64,000 nt of DNA from Gemmatimonadota bacterium. Its GTDB lineage: Bacteria > Gemmatimonadota > Gemmatimonadetes > Gemmatimonadales > Gemmatimonadaceae. Under the pieces are notes generated by a model. The model did not search any database and was not told the origin of the DNA. It worked only from the letters and a program-made list of their open reading frames with translations. This document shows, one piece after another, positions 1 to 8,122 of this stretch (position 1 is the stretch's first letter; each line of letters opens with the position of its first letter). Made by a program: the position numbers and the translations under genes. The stretch covers positions 1 to 64,000 of the forward strand of contig JAIOPJ010000055.1 in assembly GCA_021413975.1 (NCBI GenBank), in the 5' to 3' direction.

Positions 1-1098
1 CTCCATGGTCCTCGGATCGATCTCGCTCAGGCTCACGCCCCCTCCCGTCACCTCGGCCTTCTTGTAGCCCTCGTCCCCGGTCCAGGGCAAGTCGCCGCGC
101 ACGAGGGTCTCGATGAGCCGCAGCCGCTCCTCGCGCCGCAACTCGGCGAGCGACCGCGTCGGCTCCACTCCGGCGAGGCCGATCAGCACCGTGGCCAGGC
201 GGTCGGGCAGTTCGGCGCGCACCGCGGCGATGACCGTGCGCGCTCCCTGCGGTCGGAGCGCGGCCTCCCATTCCTTGTCGCCGAGCGCCGACCATCTCAC
301 CGTGAGGCGCGCGCGGGGTCCGCCTTCGAGGCGAGCGCGCACCACCACGTGCGAGACGTTGAGCGCGGCCGGGCCGCTGTAGCCGTGATGCGTGAAGAGG
401 AATCCGCCGGTGTGCGTGGCACTCCGGTCGCCGGCGCGCGCGGTGAGCGTCACGGTGAGCGAGATGCCGGAGAGCGACGCGAAGGTGCCGGCGTCGTCGG
501 TGATGGGCGTGAGCGCGGCGTAGGTCGGGTGCATCTCGTGGCCCAGTCGCCGCGCCACGGTGAGGCCGAGCCCCTCGCTGCCGGTGTTGGGAACCGAGAG
601 TCCCCCCGTGGCGAGGATCACCGCGTCGGCGAAGAGCGGATCGGCGTCAGCGAGGTCGACGCGCCAGCCACCGTCGACGGGCTCCACGTCGAGCACGCGT
701 GACTCCATGCGCAGGCGCACCCCGCGGCGCACGGCGAGCGCGAGCAGGCCGTCGCGCACGTCGCGCGCCTTGTGCGAGGCGGGGAAGACCTTGAGCGCCT
801 CAGGCTCGTCCGAGAGCGGGACGCCGACCTCCTCCTCGAAGAACCGCCGTTGATCGGCGAGCGGCCAGGCGCGCACGATCCGCTTGAGCGTGTTGGGCGA
901 GGAGTCGGTGACGAAGCGTGCCTCGTCGAGCCGGAGCGGGAGCACGTTGCAACGGCCGCCGCCGCTGATGAGGATCTTGCGGCCGCCGTCCTTGGTGCGT
1001 TCGAGCAACAGGGTCTCGGCGCCGGTCGCGGCTGCGAAGATCGCGGCCATGGTGCCGGCGGCCCCGGCGCCGACCACCAGCACCCGGCGCGGAGCCAC
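1..1098 (-). CDS. BaiN/HI0933-family FAD-dependent oxidoreductase (3' end beyond the window)
   Basis: The reading frame stays open from a GTG at 1098 to position 1 (366 codons) and leaves the window. The N-terminus has a Rossmann dinucleotide-binding motif (VLVVGAGAAGTMAAI) and then the family signature KILISGGGRCNV, which binds FAD. Near the left edge the frame reads AEVTGGGVSLSEIDPRTME, closely matching the conserved motif of the HI0933/BaiN/aminoacetone oxidase family. These are cytosolic flavoproteins; the true substrate is unknown for most members, so 'aminoacetone oxidase' or 'bile-acid reductase' should not be assumed. The start lies 2 bases after the stop of the metal permease gene, so it is probably the last cistron of the metal-uptake operon. 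Family length is about 400 residues, so roughly 30-50 residues are missing. Confidence 0.88.
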   Translation of the reverse strand, partial: MAPRRVLVVGAGAAGTMAAIFAAATGAETLLLERTKDGGRKILISGGGRCNVLPLRLDEARFVTDSSPNTLKRIVRAWPLADQRRFFEEEVGVPLSDEPEALKVFPASHKARDVRDGLLALAVRRGVRLRMESRVLDVEPVDGGWRVDLADADPLFADAVILATGGLSVPNTGSEGLGLTVARRLGHEMHPTYAALTPITDDAGTFASLSGISLTVTLTARAGDRSATHTGGFLFTHHGYSGPAALNVSHVVVRARLEGGPRARLTVRWSALGDKEWEAALRPQGARTVIAAVRAELPDRLATVLIGLAGVEPTRSLAELRREERLRLIETLVRGDLPWTGDEGYKKAEVTGGGVSLSEIDPRTME

Positions 1099-1100
1099 GC

Positions 1101-1934
1101 TTACGCCGCGCGCAGGTTCGCCGCGACCGCACTCACCACGAGCGCCAACCCGCATGCCACCACGATCGCCGCGCCGGTCGGGAGGTCCATCGAGAAGCTC
1201 GACCACAGTCCCAACAGACTCGCCGCCGCCGCGATGCCCCAGCCCACGAGCAGCCGGTTCCGCCACGACTTGGCCAGCATCACCCCGCACACCGCCGGCA
1301 CGATCAGGTAGGCGAACGTCAGCAGCACGCCCGCCACGCGCACGAAGCTCACCACCACCAGCGCGAAGGCGGCATAGAACAGGAAGTCCCAGAGCCGCAC
1401 CTTCACGCCGGTGGCCTCGGCGCGGTCATGGTCGGTGGAGATCAATGCGAACTTCCTGTGGAATCCCGCATAGAAGGCCGCGAGCACGGCGAAGATCCCG
1501 GCGCGGCTCAGCACGTCCCACGCGGTCACGTTGAGGATGTCACCCGTGAGCAGGTGCTCCAACTCCTCCTTGCCTCCCGCCACGCGGCTGAGCAACAGGA
1601 TCACGCCCGCCGCCGCCACCACGAAGGTGATCCCGATGATCGCCTCCTGCGGCACCGCATGCTTCTTCACGTTGCGCGACCAGGCGAAGAGCGCGGCCCC
1701 GAAGAAGGTGACCGCCAGCGAGAACCAGAAGGCGATCCGGTCCTCGATCGTGTAGCCGAGGATCAGCGCCACGCAGGTCCCGAGCGTGGCGAGCTGCGCC
1801 AGCGCGAGGTCCACGAAGATCACCTCGCGCTGCACCACGTGCAGGCCGAGGTACACGAGCAGCGGCGGCAGCACCAGGCAGGCGGCGAGCGGCCACTTCA
1901 TCACGTCCCATGCGACGGCGAGATCGATCGGCAT
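1101..1934 (-). CDS. Metal (Zn/Mn) ABC transporter permease, ZnuB/MntB type
   Basis: A 277-residue, very hydrophobic protein with about eight membrane helices, typical of ABC-3 family permeases that carry Zn(II), Mn(II) or Fe(II) across the inner membrane. Visible features include the N-terminal helix with PPLLVYLGLHVVQREVIFVD and a long central loop (LSRVAGGKEELEHLLTGDIL) that would contact the ATPase; this loop is typical of the family. The ATG at 1934 overlaps the TGA of the binding-protein gene by one base (TGATG), so the two are translationally coupled. A longer upstream frame exists but would overlap the binding-protein gene and is rejected. Substrate specificity is inferred from the neighbouring binding protein. 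No ATP-binding subunit gene is present in the window. Confidence 0.9.
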   Translation of the reverse strand: MPIDLAVAWDVMKWPLAACLVLPPLLVYLGLHVVQREVIFVDLALAQLATLGTCVALILGYTIEDRIAFWFSLAVTFFGAALFAWSRNVKKHAVPQEAIIGITFVVAAAGVILLLSRVAGGKEELEHLLTGDILNVTAWDVLSRAGIFAVLAAFYAGFHRKFALISTDHDRAEATGVKVRLWDFLFYAAFALVVVSFVRVAGVLLTFAYLIVPAVCGVMLAKSWRNRLLVGWGIAAAASLLGLWSSFSMDLPTGAAIVVACGLALVVSAVAANLRAA

Positions 1935-2854
1935 CACTTGGTCTCCGCGAGCGCCTTCACCAACGTGCGCACGATCGAATCCATCATGGTGAAGTAGGTG
2001 TCGGTGCCCGGGAGCGCCCCCGGCTGCTGCGACACGTCGAGTACGATCCCGTTCGTCTGGCGGGCCACGGTCTCGGCCGTGCGGCGGTTCTGGAAGGTCT
2101 GCACCAGGATCACGCGCGCCCGTTGCGCCTTCATCGCCGAGATCACCTCGGCCAGGTGCGCCGGCGAGGGTGCGATCCCGGGTTTCGGCTCGAGCGTCGC
2201 GATCACGTCGAGCTTGAACCGCTCGGCGAGATAGATGAAGTCCTTGTGGTACGTCACGATCCTCGCGTTCGCATAGGGGGCGAGCGCCGCCTGCCACTCG
2301 GCCTGCTTGGCGTCGAGCGCGGTGAGGAACGCCTTGAGGTTGGCCTGATAGGCGGCGCTCCGATCGGGGTCGACGCCGCCGAGATGCTGCGCGATGTTCG
2401 TCGCGATCAGCCGCGCATTGACCGGGTCGAGGAGGTAGTGCGGGTTGCCCAGCGCGTGCACGTCCCCGCGCGAACGGTCGAACGAGGTCGGCACCTCGAG
2501 CAGCTTCACGCCCTGTGCGGCGGAGACGCGACCGGGAGCGCCGGCCGCGATCTTGGCGTTGCGCGCGCTCTCGAGCAGGGCGGGGAGCCAGCCGAGTTCG
2601 AGCTCGGCGCCGCCGTCGATGAGCACGTCGGCGCGGTTGAGCGTGAGGATGTGGCTCGGCTTGGCGTCGACGAAGTGCGGATCCTCGGTGGGCTTGGCGA
2701 GTGCCTTGACGTCGACGGCATCGCCGCCGATGGCCTTGGCGATCACCGCCAGGTCCGGTGTCGTGGCGACGACGTTGAGCGTGCGGGGCGGCGCGGTCGC
2801 GGCCGAGAGCAGCGCGACGGCGGCGAGAAGGACGGCGGGAGCGCGGAAGGTCAT
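1934..2854 (-). CDS. Metal ABC transporter substrate-binding protein, ZnuA-like
   Basis: A 306-residue periplasmic cluster A-I metal-binding protein. It begins with a Sec signal (MTFRAPAVLLAAVALLSAATA). Metal-ligand regions match the ZnuA/TroA family: EDPHFVDAKPSH, GNPHYLLDP, TYHKDFIYLAERF and, near the end, VLDVSQQPGA, giving three histidines plus a late acidic residue. No long His-rich loop typical of many high-affinity ZnuA proteins is seen, so zinc versus manganese cannot be decided from sequence. I chose the ATG at 2854 because a signal peptide starts there; a longer frame from 2944 would run into the 3' end of the upstream porin gene. It is one base overlapped with the permease gene downstream. 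Confidence 0.9.
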   Translation of the reverse strand: MTFRAPAVLLAAVALLSAATAPPRTLNVVATTPDLAVIAKAIGGDAVDVKALAKPTEDPHFVDAKPSHILTLNRADVLIDGGAELELGWLPALLESARNAKIAAGAPGRVSAAQGVKLLEVPTSFDRSRGDVHALGNPHYLLDPVNARLIATNIAQHLGGVDPDRSAAYQANLKAFLTALDAKQAEWQAALAPYANARIVTYHKDFIYLAERFKLDVIATLEPKPGIAPSPAHLAEVISAMKAQRARVILVQTFQNRRTAETVARQTNGIVLDVSQQPGALPGTDTYFTMMDSIVRTLVKALAETK

Positions 2855-2918
2855 GGTCGGGTGCACCTGGGAACTCGTGGGCGAAGCGTGTCGATGGAGG
2901 CGCCGGTCGTGCCGACGG

Positions 2919-4259
2919 TCAGAACTTGTGCGCTGCATGGGCACCGAGCAGGAACTCGAACTGGAACCAGAGCGAGCTGTCGTTCCCCATCACGGCGCGA
3001 CGGTCGAAGTTGTACTGGACCCGGACCTTCGAGAACTCGGTCGGGAACCAGGTGAGGTTGGTCGAGTAGCGATCGCGGTCCTCGCGCTCGGTCGCGGTGA
3101 ACGCAGCCGACGCGGGATCGTCGTTCCGCAGCACCTCGGCGCGCACCGCAGCGACGAGCAAGGGGCGGATGCCCCACTGCACCTGTGCATAGCCGCCGAC
3201 GTCCTTGAGCACGGCCGCCGGCAGCACCGTCACGCCGTCGAGTGCGGCGATCCGCGACTCGGCATCGTACCGGCGGCTGAGCACTTCACTCTGGAAGGTC
3301 ACGAACGGGAATCCAGCACTGGCGCGGGGCGACTTCCACTTCCAGTACAGATCGACGCCCTCGATGCTCGTGCGCGCGCCCGGACCGGAGTTGTTCGGAC
3401 CGAACGCACCCGACGCGCCCAGGACCAGCGTTTGTGACCCGGTGAGGTCGAACGAGGTGCTGAGGCGCGGCATGTAGAGCATCTCCTGCAATCCCCGCAC
3501 TTCGCGATCGATGGGGATGCCGCCGTGGATCGTGCCGGACTCCAACGAGCGGAAGCTCGCGGTCGTCTCCCCCGCGCTGTTGAGCACGGTGAACGACGCT
3601 TCGGCGAACACGGGTGTGGGCAGCAGCCATGAGACGCGCGCGCCCTGCCCGCGCAGTCCGTCTGCGCCGAAGATCCGGCCGAGCACCAAGGCGTCGTCGG
3701 CGAACGCCCATGAGTGCGGATGCTGCGCGTTCTGCCGCCCGAACTCGGCGAAGAACTGCCCGACCTTCAACTGCAGGTTCGCCGGCAGCGAGGTCGTGAG
3801 GACGTACATCTCCTCGAGTTCCACCAGCGTCTCGGACTGTTGATCGAGCTTGTGGACGAGGTTGACGAATCCCTTGAAGTACGGGTCGACGGCCCCGTCG
3901 AGCGCGAGCTCGGCGTTGGGGATGGTGAAGCCGCGGGCCCGGGGGTCATGGTCGCCCACTTCGAGGCGGTCGAGGTCGCGGGCGGTGGACGCGCCGGCCG
4001 AGGTGAGTCCGACGAAACTCACGTTCATGTAGGTGCCGGGGGCGCGCGACGGCTGCGCGGCGGCCGCGACGGGCGCCGCCGTCCGTTGTGCGTCGATCGC
4101 GCTGTCGAGCCGGGCCTGCAGCGCGCGCATTGCGAGGGAGAGCGAGTCGAGGGTGCGCTGCTGGCCGCGGGAGGTGCTGTCGGGGCCTTGCTGCGCCCCG
4201 AGGGGACCGACGCCGAGGAGCAGGGCTCCCAGACAGATGGTGGGTCCAAGCCGATTCAT
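2919..4259 (-). CDS. Outer-membrane beta-barrel porin-like protein of the metal-uptake operon
   Basis: A 446-residue protein with a signal peptide (MNRLGPTICLGALLLGVGPLGAQ), a short coiled-coil segment (TLDSLSLAMRALQARLDSAI, about residues 36-60) and then alternating beta-strand pattern to a C-terminal phenylalanine (GAHAAHKF), as expected for an outer-membrane barrel. The coiled coil followed by barrel is the layout of many porins. It lies 64 bases upstream of the ZnuA-like gene on the same strand and is probably co-transcribed, suggesting it lets metal or a metal complex cross the outer membrane. That role is inferred from context only. Start at 4259 (ATG) chosen for the signal peptide. Confidence 0.75.
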   Translation of the reverse strand: MNRLGPTICLGALLLGVGPLGAQQGPDSTSRGQQRTLDSLSLAMRALQARLDSAIDAQRTAAPVAAAAQPSRAPGTYMNVSFVGLTSAGASTARDLDRLEVGDHDPRARGFTIPNAELALDGAVDPYFKGFVNLVHKLDQQSETLVELEEMYVLTTSLPANLQLKVGQFFAEFGRQNAQHPHSWAFADDALVLGRIFGADGLRGQGARVSWLLPTPVFAEASFTVLNSAGETTASFRSLESGTIHGGIPIDREVRGLQEMLYMPRLSTSFDLTGSQTLVLGASGAFGPNNSGPGARTSIEGVDLYWKWKSPRASAGFPFVTFQSEVLSRRYDAESRIAALDGVTVLPAAVLKDVGGYAQVQWGIRPLLVAAVRAEVLRNDDPASAAFTATEREDRDRYSTNLTWFPTEFSKVRVQYNFDRRAVMGNDSSLWFQFEFLLGAHAAHKF

Positions 4260-4339
4260 GTGCGTCTGTGAACGGAGTCTGGCACCGGGTGGACGCACCG
4301 GGGCCGCAAGTGATGACCGCGGCGACGCCGCGGCCCGAC

Positions 4340-4696
4340 TCAGCTCAGGGCGGGTGGAGCCCTTGACGCGTTGATCGAGCGTGACGCATGCAGCAGGACC
4401 GCCGGGCGAGCCGTCAACGGCGCTTCATGCGGCAGCACGGCTGCCGCCAGGTCCTCAGGCGGCTTGGCGGCCTCGGCCACCTGCGTCCGCGCCGCGCAGA
4501 TCGCGCAGGTCGCGTCGTCATGCAGACGGCTGTGGTGCCTCTGCTGGTCGTGCGTGTGGACCACGCGACTGACCGGCGTCACCCGCTCGACGAGGGGCGA
4601 GAACGCCACCACCGCCTGCAACGCGAAGAGCGCGGCAGTCGTGATCCGGCGGAGCGGGAGCCAGGACCCGAGGGAGAGGCGGAGGGTGCGACGCAT
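4340..4696 (-). CDS. Small His/Cys-rich membrane-anchored protein (DUF2946-like)
   Basis: A 118-residue protein with a basic N-terminus, one hydrophobic segment (about residues 18-36) and an extracytoplasmic stretch rich in histidine that ends in a Cys pair: HTHDQQRHHSRLHDDATCAICA. The H...CxxC pattern after a single hydrophobic helix resembles DUF2946-type proteins found next to metal and TonB genes, but the match is by eye and weak. It is the first gene of the minus-strand metal operon, so metal sensing, storage or handover is plausible. An ATG start at 4696 is used; no clear ribosome binding site is visible. The 80 bases to the porin gene hold nothing recognisable. Confidence 0.6.
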   Translation of the reverse strand: MRRTLRLSLGSWLPLRRITTAALFALQAVVAFSPLVERVTPVSRVVHTHDQQRHHSRLHDDATCAICAARTQVAEAAKPPEDLAAAVLPHEAPLTARPAVLLHASRSINASRAPPALS

Positions 4697-4740
4697 CAGT
4701 GATAGGACTGTACCCCGGACCGGCCCGAATAGCCAGTCGA

Positions 4741-4770
4741 GCGCCGGTCATGCCCGGGGGCGCGCCGGTC
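4741..4770. promoter_or_regulatory. Direct repeat in the divergent 4697-4782 control region (possible operator)
   Basis: GCGCCGGTC occurs twice, at 4741-4749 and 4762-4770, 21 bp apart, i.e. two helical turns. The repeats lie between the divergently transcribed metal operon and the EAL/HDOD gene. Same-face spacing fits binding of a dimeric regulator, but GC-rich sequence makes chance repeats likely. No classic AT-rich Zur/Fur palindrome is visible here. Confidence 0.2.
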
Positions 4771-4782
4771 GATACTCCCCGC

Positions 4783-5997
4783 ATGGACGTCCTCGTCGCG
4801 CGGCAGCCGATCTTCAACATCCGTGGGATCGTCGTCGGCTACGAACTCCTCTACCGCGAGGGGAACGAGACGACGGCGACCGGCACGGACACCGAGACCA
4901 TGGCGGCGCGCACGATCGTGACGGCGCTGGTCGACATCGGCCTGGCCGAACTCGTCGGCGGGTCGCGCGCGTGGATCAACATCCCCGAGGCCGCGCTCGT
5001 CTCCGACGACTGGACGCTGCTCGACCGCTCCAGTTGCGTCATCGAAGTCCTCGAGACCGTCCCCGTCACCGCCGAGACGTCGGCGGCGGTCGACCGGCTC
5101 GCGGCCGCGGGCTACGAGATCGCGCTCGACGACTTCTGCGACGAGCCCCAGTACTCGGGGTTCCTCGCCAAGGCCCGCGTCGTCAAGCTCGACGTGCTGC
5201 ACAAGGACCCCTATACGCTCGCCGACGAGGTGAAGCGCTATCGCGCGCTCGGCCTCACGGTCCTGGCCGAGCGGATCGAGACGCCGCACATCTATGACGC
5301 CTGCCGCGCGGTCGGCTTCGAGCTCTTCCAGGGCTACTACTTCGCCCGCCCCGAGATCGTGAAGGGGCACCGCGTCTCGCCCCAGGTCGCGGTCCTCGCC
5401 GATGCCATCAACCGGTTGGGCAACGAGGAGTTCGCCGCGCGCGACCTCGAGCAGGTCTTCCACGCCGACCCGACCCTCACGTTCAAGTTGCTCCGCATCG
5501 CCAACTCGGCGGCCAACGGCAACGGCGCGGTCGATTCGGTGCGCAAGGCGATCGCGCTCGTGGGGCGGAACTCGCTCCGGCGCTGGATGGTGGTGCTCCT
5601 CGCGGCGAGTGGACCTCAGGTGACCGGCGAGGACGCCGAGCGCTTCCGCGTCGCACTCGAGCGCGCCCGATTCGCCGAGCTCATCACCGAGCGCACCGAC
5701 CACCGCCGCAGCGCATCCGCGTTCCTGGCCGGCCTGCTCTCCATGCTCGACGTGGTCCTCGGGGTCCCGCTCGACGAGATCCTCGGGATGGTGAACGTGA
5801 GCGACGAGGTGCGCTTCGCGCTCATGGACCGCATCGGCCCGCTCGCACCGCCGCTCCTGCTCGCCGAGTACGCCGAGTTGGGCCTGTGGGAAGCGGCACG
5901 GGAGCAGGCGATGCAGCTCGGCGTCTCGGACGAGGTGGTGCAGCAGACCGTGGTCGAAGCCGCCCGCTGGACGCGCGGGATCCGCGGGGTGATCTGA
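4783..5997 (+). CDS. EAL and HDOD domain signalling protein (YuxH family)
   Basis: A 404-residue cytoplasmic protein. Residues about 1-200 form an EAL-like domain starting with the family hallmark VARQPIFN and a GYELLYR segment where EALxR would be. The N of INIPEAA, the E of IEVLETV, the DD of ALDDF, the K of VVKLD and the E of AERIET are retained, but the usual DDFGTGYSS loop reads DDFCDEPQYS. Residues about 205-400 are an HDOD domain (helical, HD-related), here with FKLLRIANSAA near its start. Members usually bind or sense signals rather than hydrolyse c-di-GMP; activity here is uncertain. ATG at 4783 fits the conserved N-terminus; an upstream in-frame start at 4699 would overlap the promoter region. 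Confidence 0.88.
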   Translation: MDVLVARQPIFNIRGIVVGYELLYREGNETTATGTDTETMAARTIVTALVDIGLAELVGGSRAWINIPEAALVSDDWTLLDRSSCVIEVLETVPVTAETSAAVDRLAAAGYEIALDDFCDEPQYSGFLAKARVVKLDVLHKDPYTLADEVKRYRALGLTVLAERIETPHIYDACRAVGFELFQGYYFARPEIVKGHRVSPQVAVLADAINRLGNEEFAARDLEQVFHADPTLTFKLLRIANSAANGNGAVDSVRKAIALVGRNSLRRWMVVLLAASGPQVTGEDAERFRVALERARFAELITERTDHRRSASAFLAGLLSMLDVVLGVPLDEILGMVNVSDEVRFALMDRIGPLAPPLLLAEYAELGLWEAAREQAMQLGVSDEVVQQTVVEAARWTRGIRGVI

Positions 5998-6050
5998 GCG
6001 GGAGACGGACGATGCAGGATGACGGGAGAATGGACCCCGCCATCACTCCA

Positions 6051-6728
6051 TCAGGGCGTCGCGGTCGCCGTCAGCGTCACCGCCCCCAACGTCGAGACCT
6101 GCACTCCGGCGGTGTTCGCGCCCGCCACGGCCCCGAGCGTCCAGCGCACCGTCACTTCGCCGGTCACGTTCGTCGTCGCCGTCTGCGGGGTGAACGAACC
6201 GCCGCCGGCGGTGACCTGGAACGCCACCGGGATCCCGACCAGCGGCACATTGCCGTTGCCGAGGATGCGCACGACGATCTGCGTGGGGAGCGCCGTGCCG
6301 ACGCGGGCCGACTGGTCATTGCCCTGCGCGATCACGACCTGCGAGGGCACCAGACCGGTCGCGTTCACCGTGACCGGCCCGAGGCCGGGCGCCGAGGCGA
6401 GCAGCGACTGCGAGGTGGCGCCGGGACCGAGCGTCCAGGCGGCGGTGATCTCGCCGCCCGCGTTCGTCTCGGAGGAGGTCGGCGTGACCGTGCCGCCGCC
6501 CGTGCCGATCACGAGCGTGATCGTGCGCCCGGAGACGGCGGCCCCCGTGGAGTCGAGCGCGCGCAGCACGATCGGCGACGGGAGCGCGCGCCCGGCCTGC
6601 GCGGTCTGGGCGTCGCCCTGCACGACCACGATCCCGGCGACCGGGACGGGTGCACCGGGGTCCTTGGCGCAGGCGAGGAGTGCCGCGAGCGCGAGGGCGG
6701 CGGCTACGGAGGATCGGCGACAAGGCAT
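6051..6728 (-). CDS. Lipoprotein with two bacterial Ig-like domains
   Basis: A 225-residue surface lipoprotein. The start at 6728 gives a clear lipoprotein signal with lipobox LLAC and Cys at about residue 20. Two repeats of about 95 residues follow, each opening with VVVQGDAQTAQAG or VVIAQGNDQSARVG and containing GGGTVTP/GGGSFTP, an ExTAxWTLG or EVTVRWTLG strand and a final AxAPG/VQVST stretch. This is the Big_1/invasin-type fold pattern. Such repeats are known from adhesins and from large expanded families in Gemmatimonadota; no enzymatic role is expected. It is transcribed divergently from the sugar dehydrogenase gene. Confidence 0.75.
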   Translation of the reverse strand: MPCRRSSVAAALALAALLACAKDPGAPVPVAGIVVVQGDAQTAQAGRALPSPIVLRALDSTGAAVSGRTITLVIGTGGGTVTPTSSETNAGGEITAAWTLGPGATSQSLLASAPGLGPVTVNATGLVPSQVVIAQGNDQSARVGTALPTQIVVRILGNGNVPLVGIPVAFQVTAGGGSFTPQTATTNVTGEVTVRWTLGAVAGANTAGVQVSTLGAVTLTATATP

Positions 6729-6867
6729 GGGGATTTGGTCGAGGGCAGGGATTGTCTTGATTGGTATCGGCATGTCGGGCGCCGACTTGAGCCACGGGCG
6801 ACCGAGGCGTCACGTACATTGTGACGCACGCCGTGGCCGTCGTCACACGTTTCACGTCCCGCGGGGT

Positions 6868-8121
6868 ATGACCGCCATGCGTCCACCCAGCCTTCGCTCG
6901 ACCTCCGTCACCCCGGTCGCCCTCTGCCTCCTCGCCCTCGCGTGCGGCGGTGACGACCGCGCGCCGGTGCAGCCCGATCCGCCCGTCACCGACACGCCGT
7001 TGCTCACGCGCACGGTCGTCGACAGTGGTCTGAACAACCCCTGGGACATCGCCTTCGCCCCCGACGGCGCCATGTTCTACACCGAGCGCTGTACCGGCCT
7101 CTCGGTGCGACGCACCGACGGTTCGCGCACCAGGCTCTTCGGCACCGCCGGCAGCGCACTGGTCGCCACGGATCTCTTCTGCCTCGGCCAGAGCGGCATG
7201 AACGGGGTGGCGCTCGATCCGGACTTCGCCACGAACCGTCGGGTGTACGTGTACATGTCGTCGAACATCACGACGTCGCCGCGCACCAATCGCGTGGTGC
7301 GCCTGCAGCTCGATGCCGGCTACACCACGGCGAGCGCGCGCACCGACATCGTCACCGGCATCGCCTTCAAGGACGCCGACAACGCGGTCGGCGGAGCGGG
7401 GGCCCACAGCGGCGGCCGCATCCGCTTCGGGCCCGACGGCTTCCTGTACATCGGCACCGGCGACAACCACAACCCCGTGCTCCCGCAGCATCCCACGCTG
7501 CTCGGCGGCAAGGTCCTGCGCGTGACGACGGGTGGTGCGGCCGCGCCGGGGAACAACCCGCCCGCCGGCTTCGACGCGCGCATCTATACCTATGGCCATC
7601 GCAACGTCCAGGGACTCGCCTTCCGTCCCGGCACCGGTCAGGCGTTCAGCGCCGAGCATGGGCCGAACCACAGCGACGAGGTCACCCCGCTGGTCGCCGG
7701 CGGCAATGGCGGCTGGGATCCGCAGTCGCGGCCCGCGCTGACCTGTCCGGGCAACTACTGCGGCTACGCCGGCAGTCCGACCACGATGCCGATGACCGAC
7801 TTCGGCCGGTTCCCCGGGGCGCTCGCGCCCTCATGGAACAACAACTCGTCGTCGCAGGGGACGGGGCCGGCCACCTTCCTGGTGGGTCCGCAGTGGCGCG
7901 CGTGGAACGGCTGGCTCGCCGTGGGCATCATGGGCGGGCAGCGGCTGGTGATCATCGAACTCGACGCCGCCGGGATCTCCACGCGGGCCGTGAACGCGGC
8001 GGTCCCCGCCGCGCGGTACCGCGCACTCACGCAGGGGTCCGACGGCGCGCTCTACGTGGCCACCGACGCCGGTGAGATCTGGCGCCTCACGCCATCGGTG
8101 GCGCCGGCGGTGCGGGAGTAG
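6868..8121 (+). CDS. PQQ-dependent aldose sugar dehydrogenase-like lipoprotein
   Basis: A 417-residue protein of the glucose/sorbosone dehydrogenase beta-propeller family. The N-terminus is a lipoprotein signal (lipobox LALAC, Cys about residue 24), placing it in the periplasm or on the cell surface. Propeller hallmarks are NPWDIAFAPDG, GAHSGGRIRFGPDG with the catalytic-type His, YIGTGDN, YGHRNVQGLAF and SAEHGPN. Family members oxidise aldoses using PQQ and calcium; no PQQ synthesis genes are in the window. Two in-frame ATGs (6868 and 6877) are possible; either keeps the signal. The stop is 1 base from the convergent metallopeptidase gene. Confidence 0.85.
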   Translation: MTAMRPPSLRSTSVTPVALCLLALACGGDDRAPVQPDPPVTDTPLLTRTVVDSGLNNPWDIAFAPDGAMFYTERCTGLSVRRTDGSRTRLFGTAGSALVATDLFCLGQSGMNGVALDPDFATNRRVYVYMSSNITTSPRTNRVVRLQLDAGYTTASARTDIVTGIAFKDADNAVGGAGAHSGGRIRFGPDGFLYIGTGDNHNPVLPQHPTLLGGKVLRVTTGGAAAPGNNPPAGFDARIYTYGHRNVQGLAFRPGTGQAFSAEHGPNHSDEVTPLVAGGNGGWDPQSRPALTCPGNYCGYAGSPTTMPMTDFGRFPGALAPSWNNNSSSQGTGPATFLVGPQWRAWNGWLAVGIMGGQRLVIIELDAAGISTRAVNAAVPAARYRALTQGSDGALYVATDAGEIWRLTPSVAPAVRE

Positions 8122-8122
8122 G

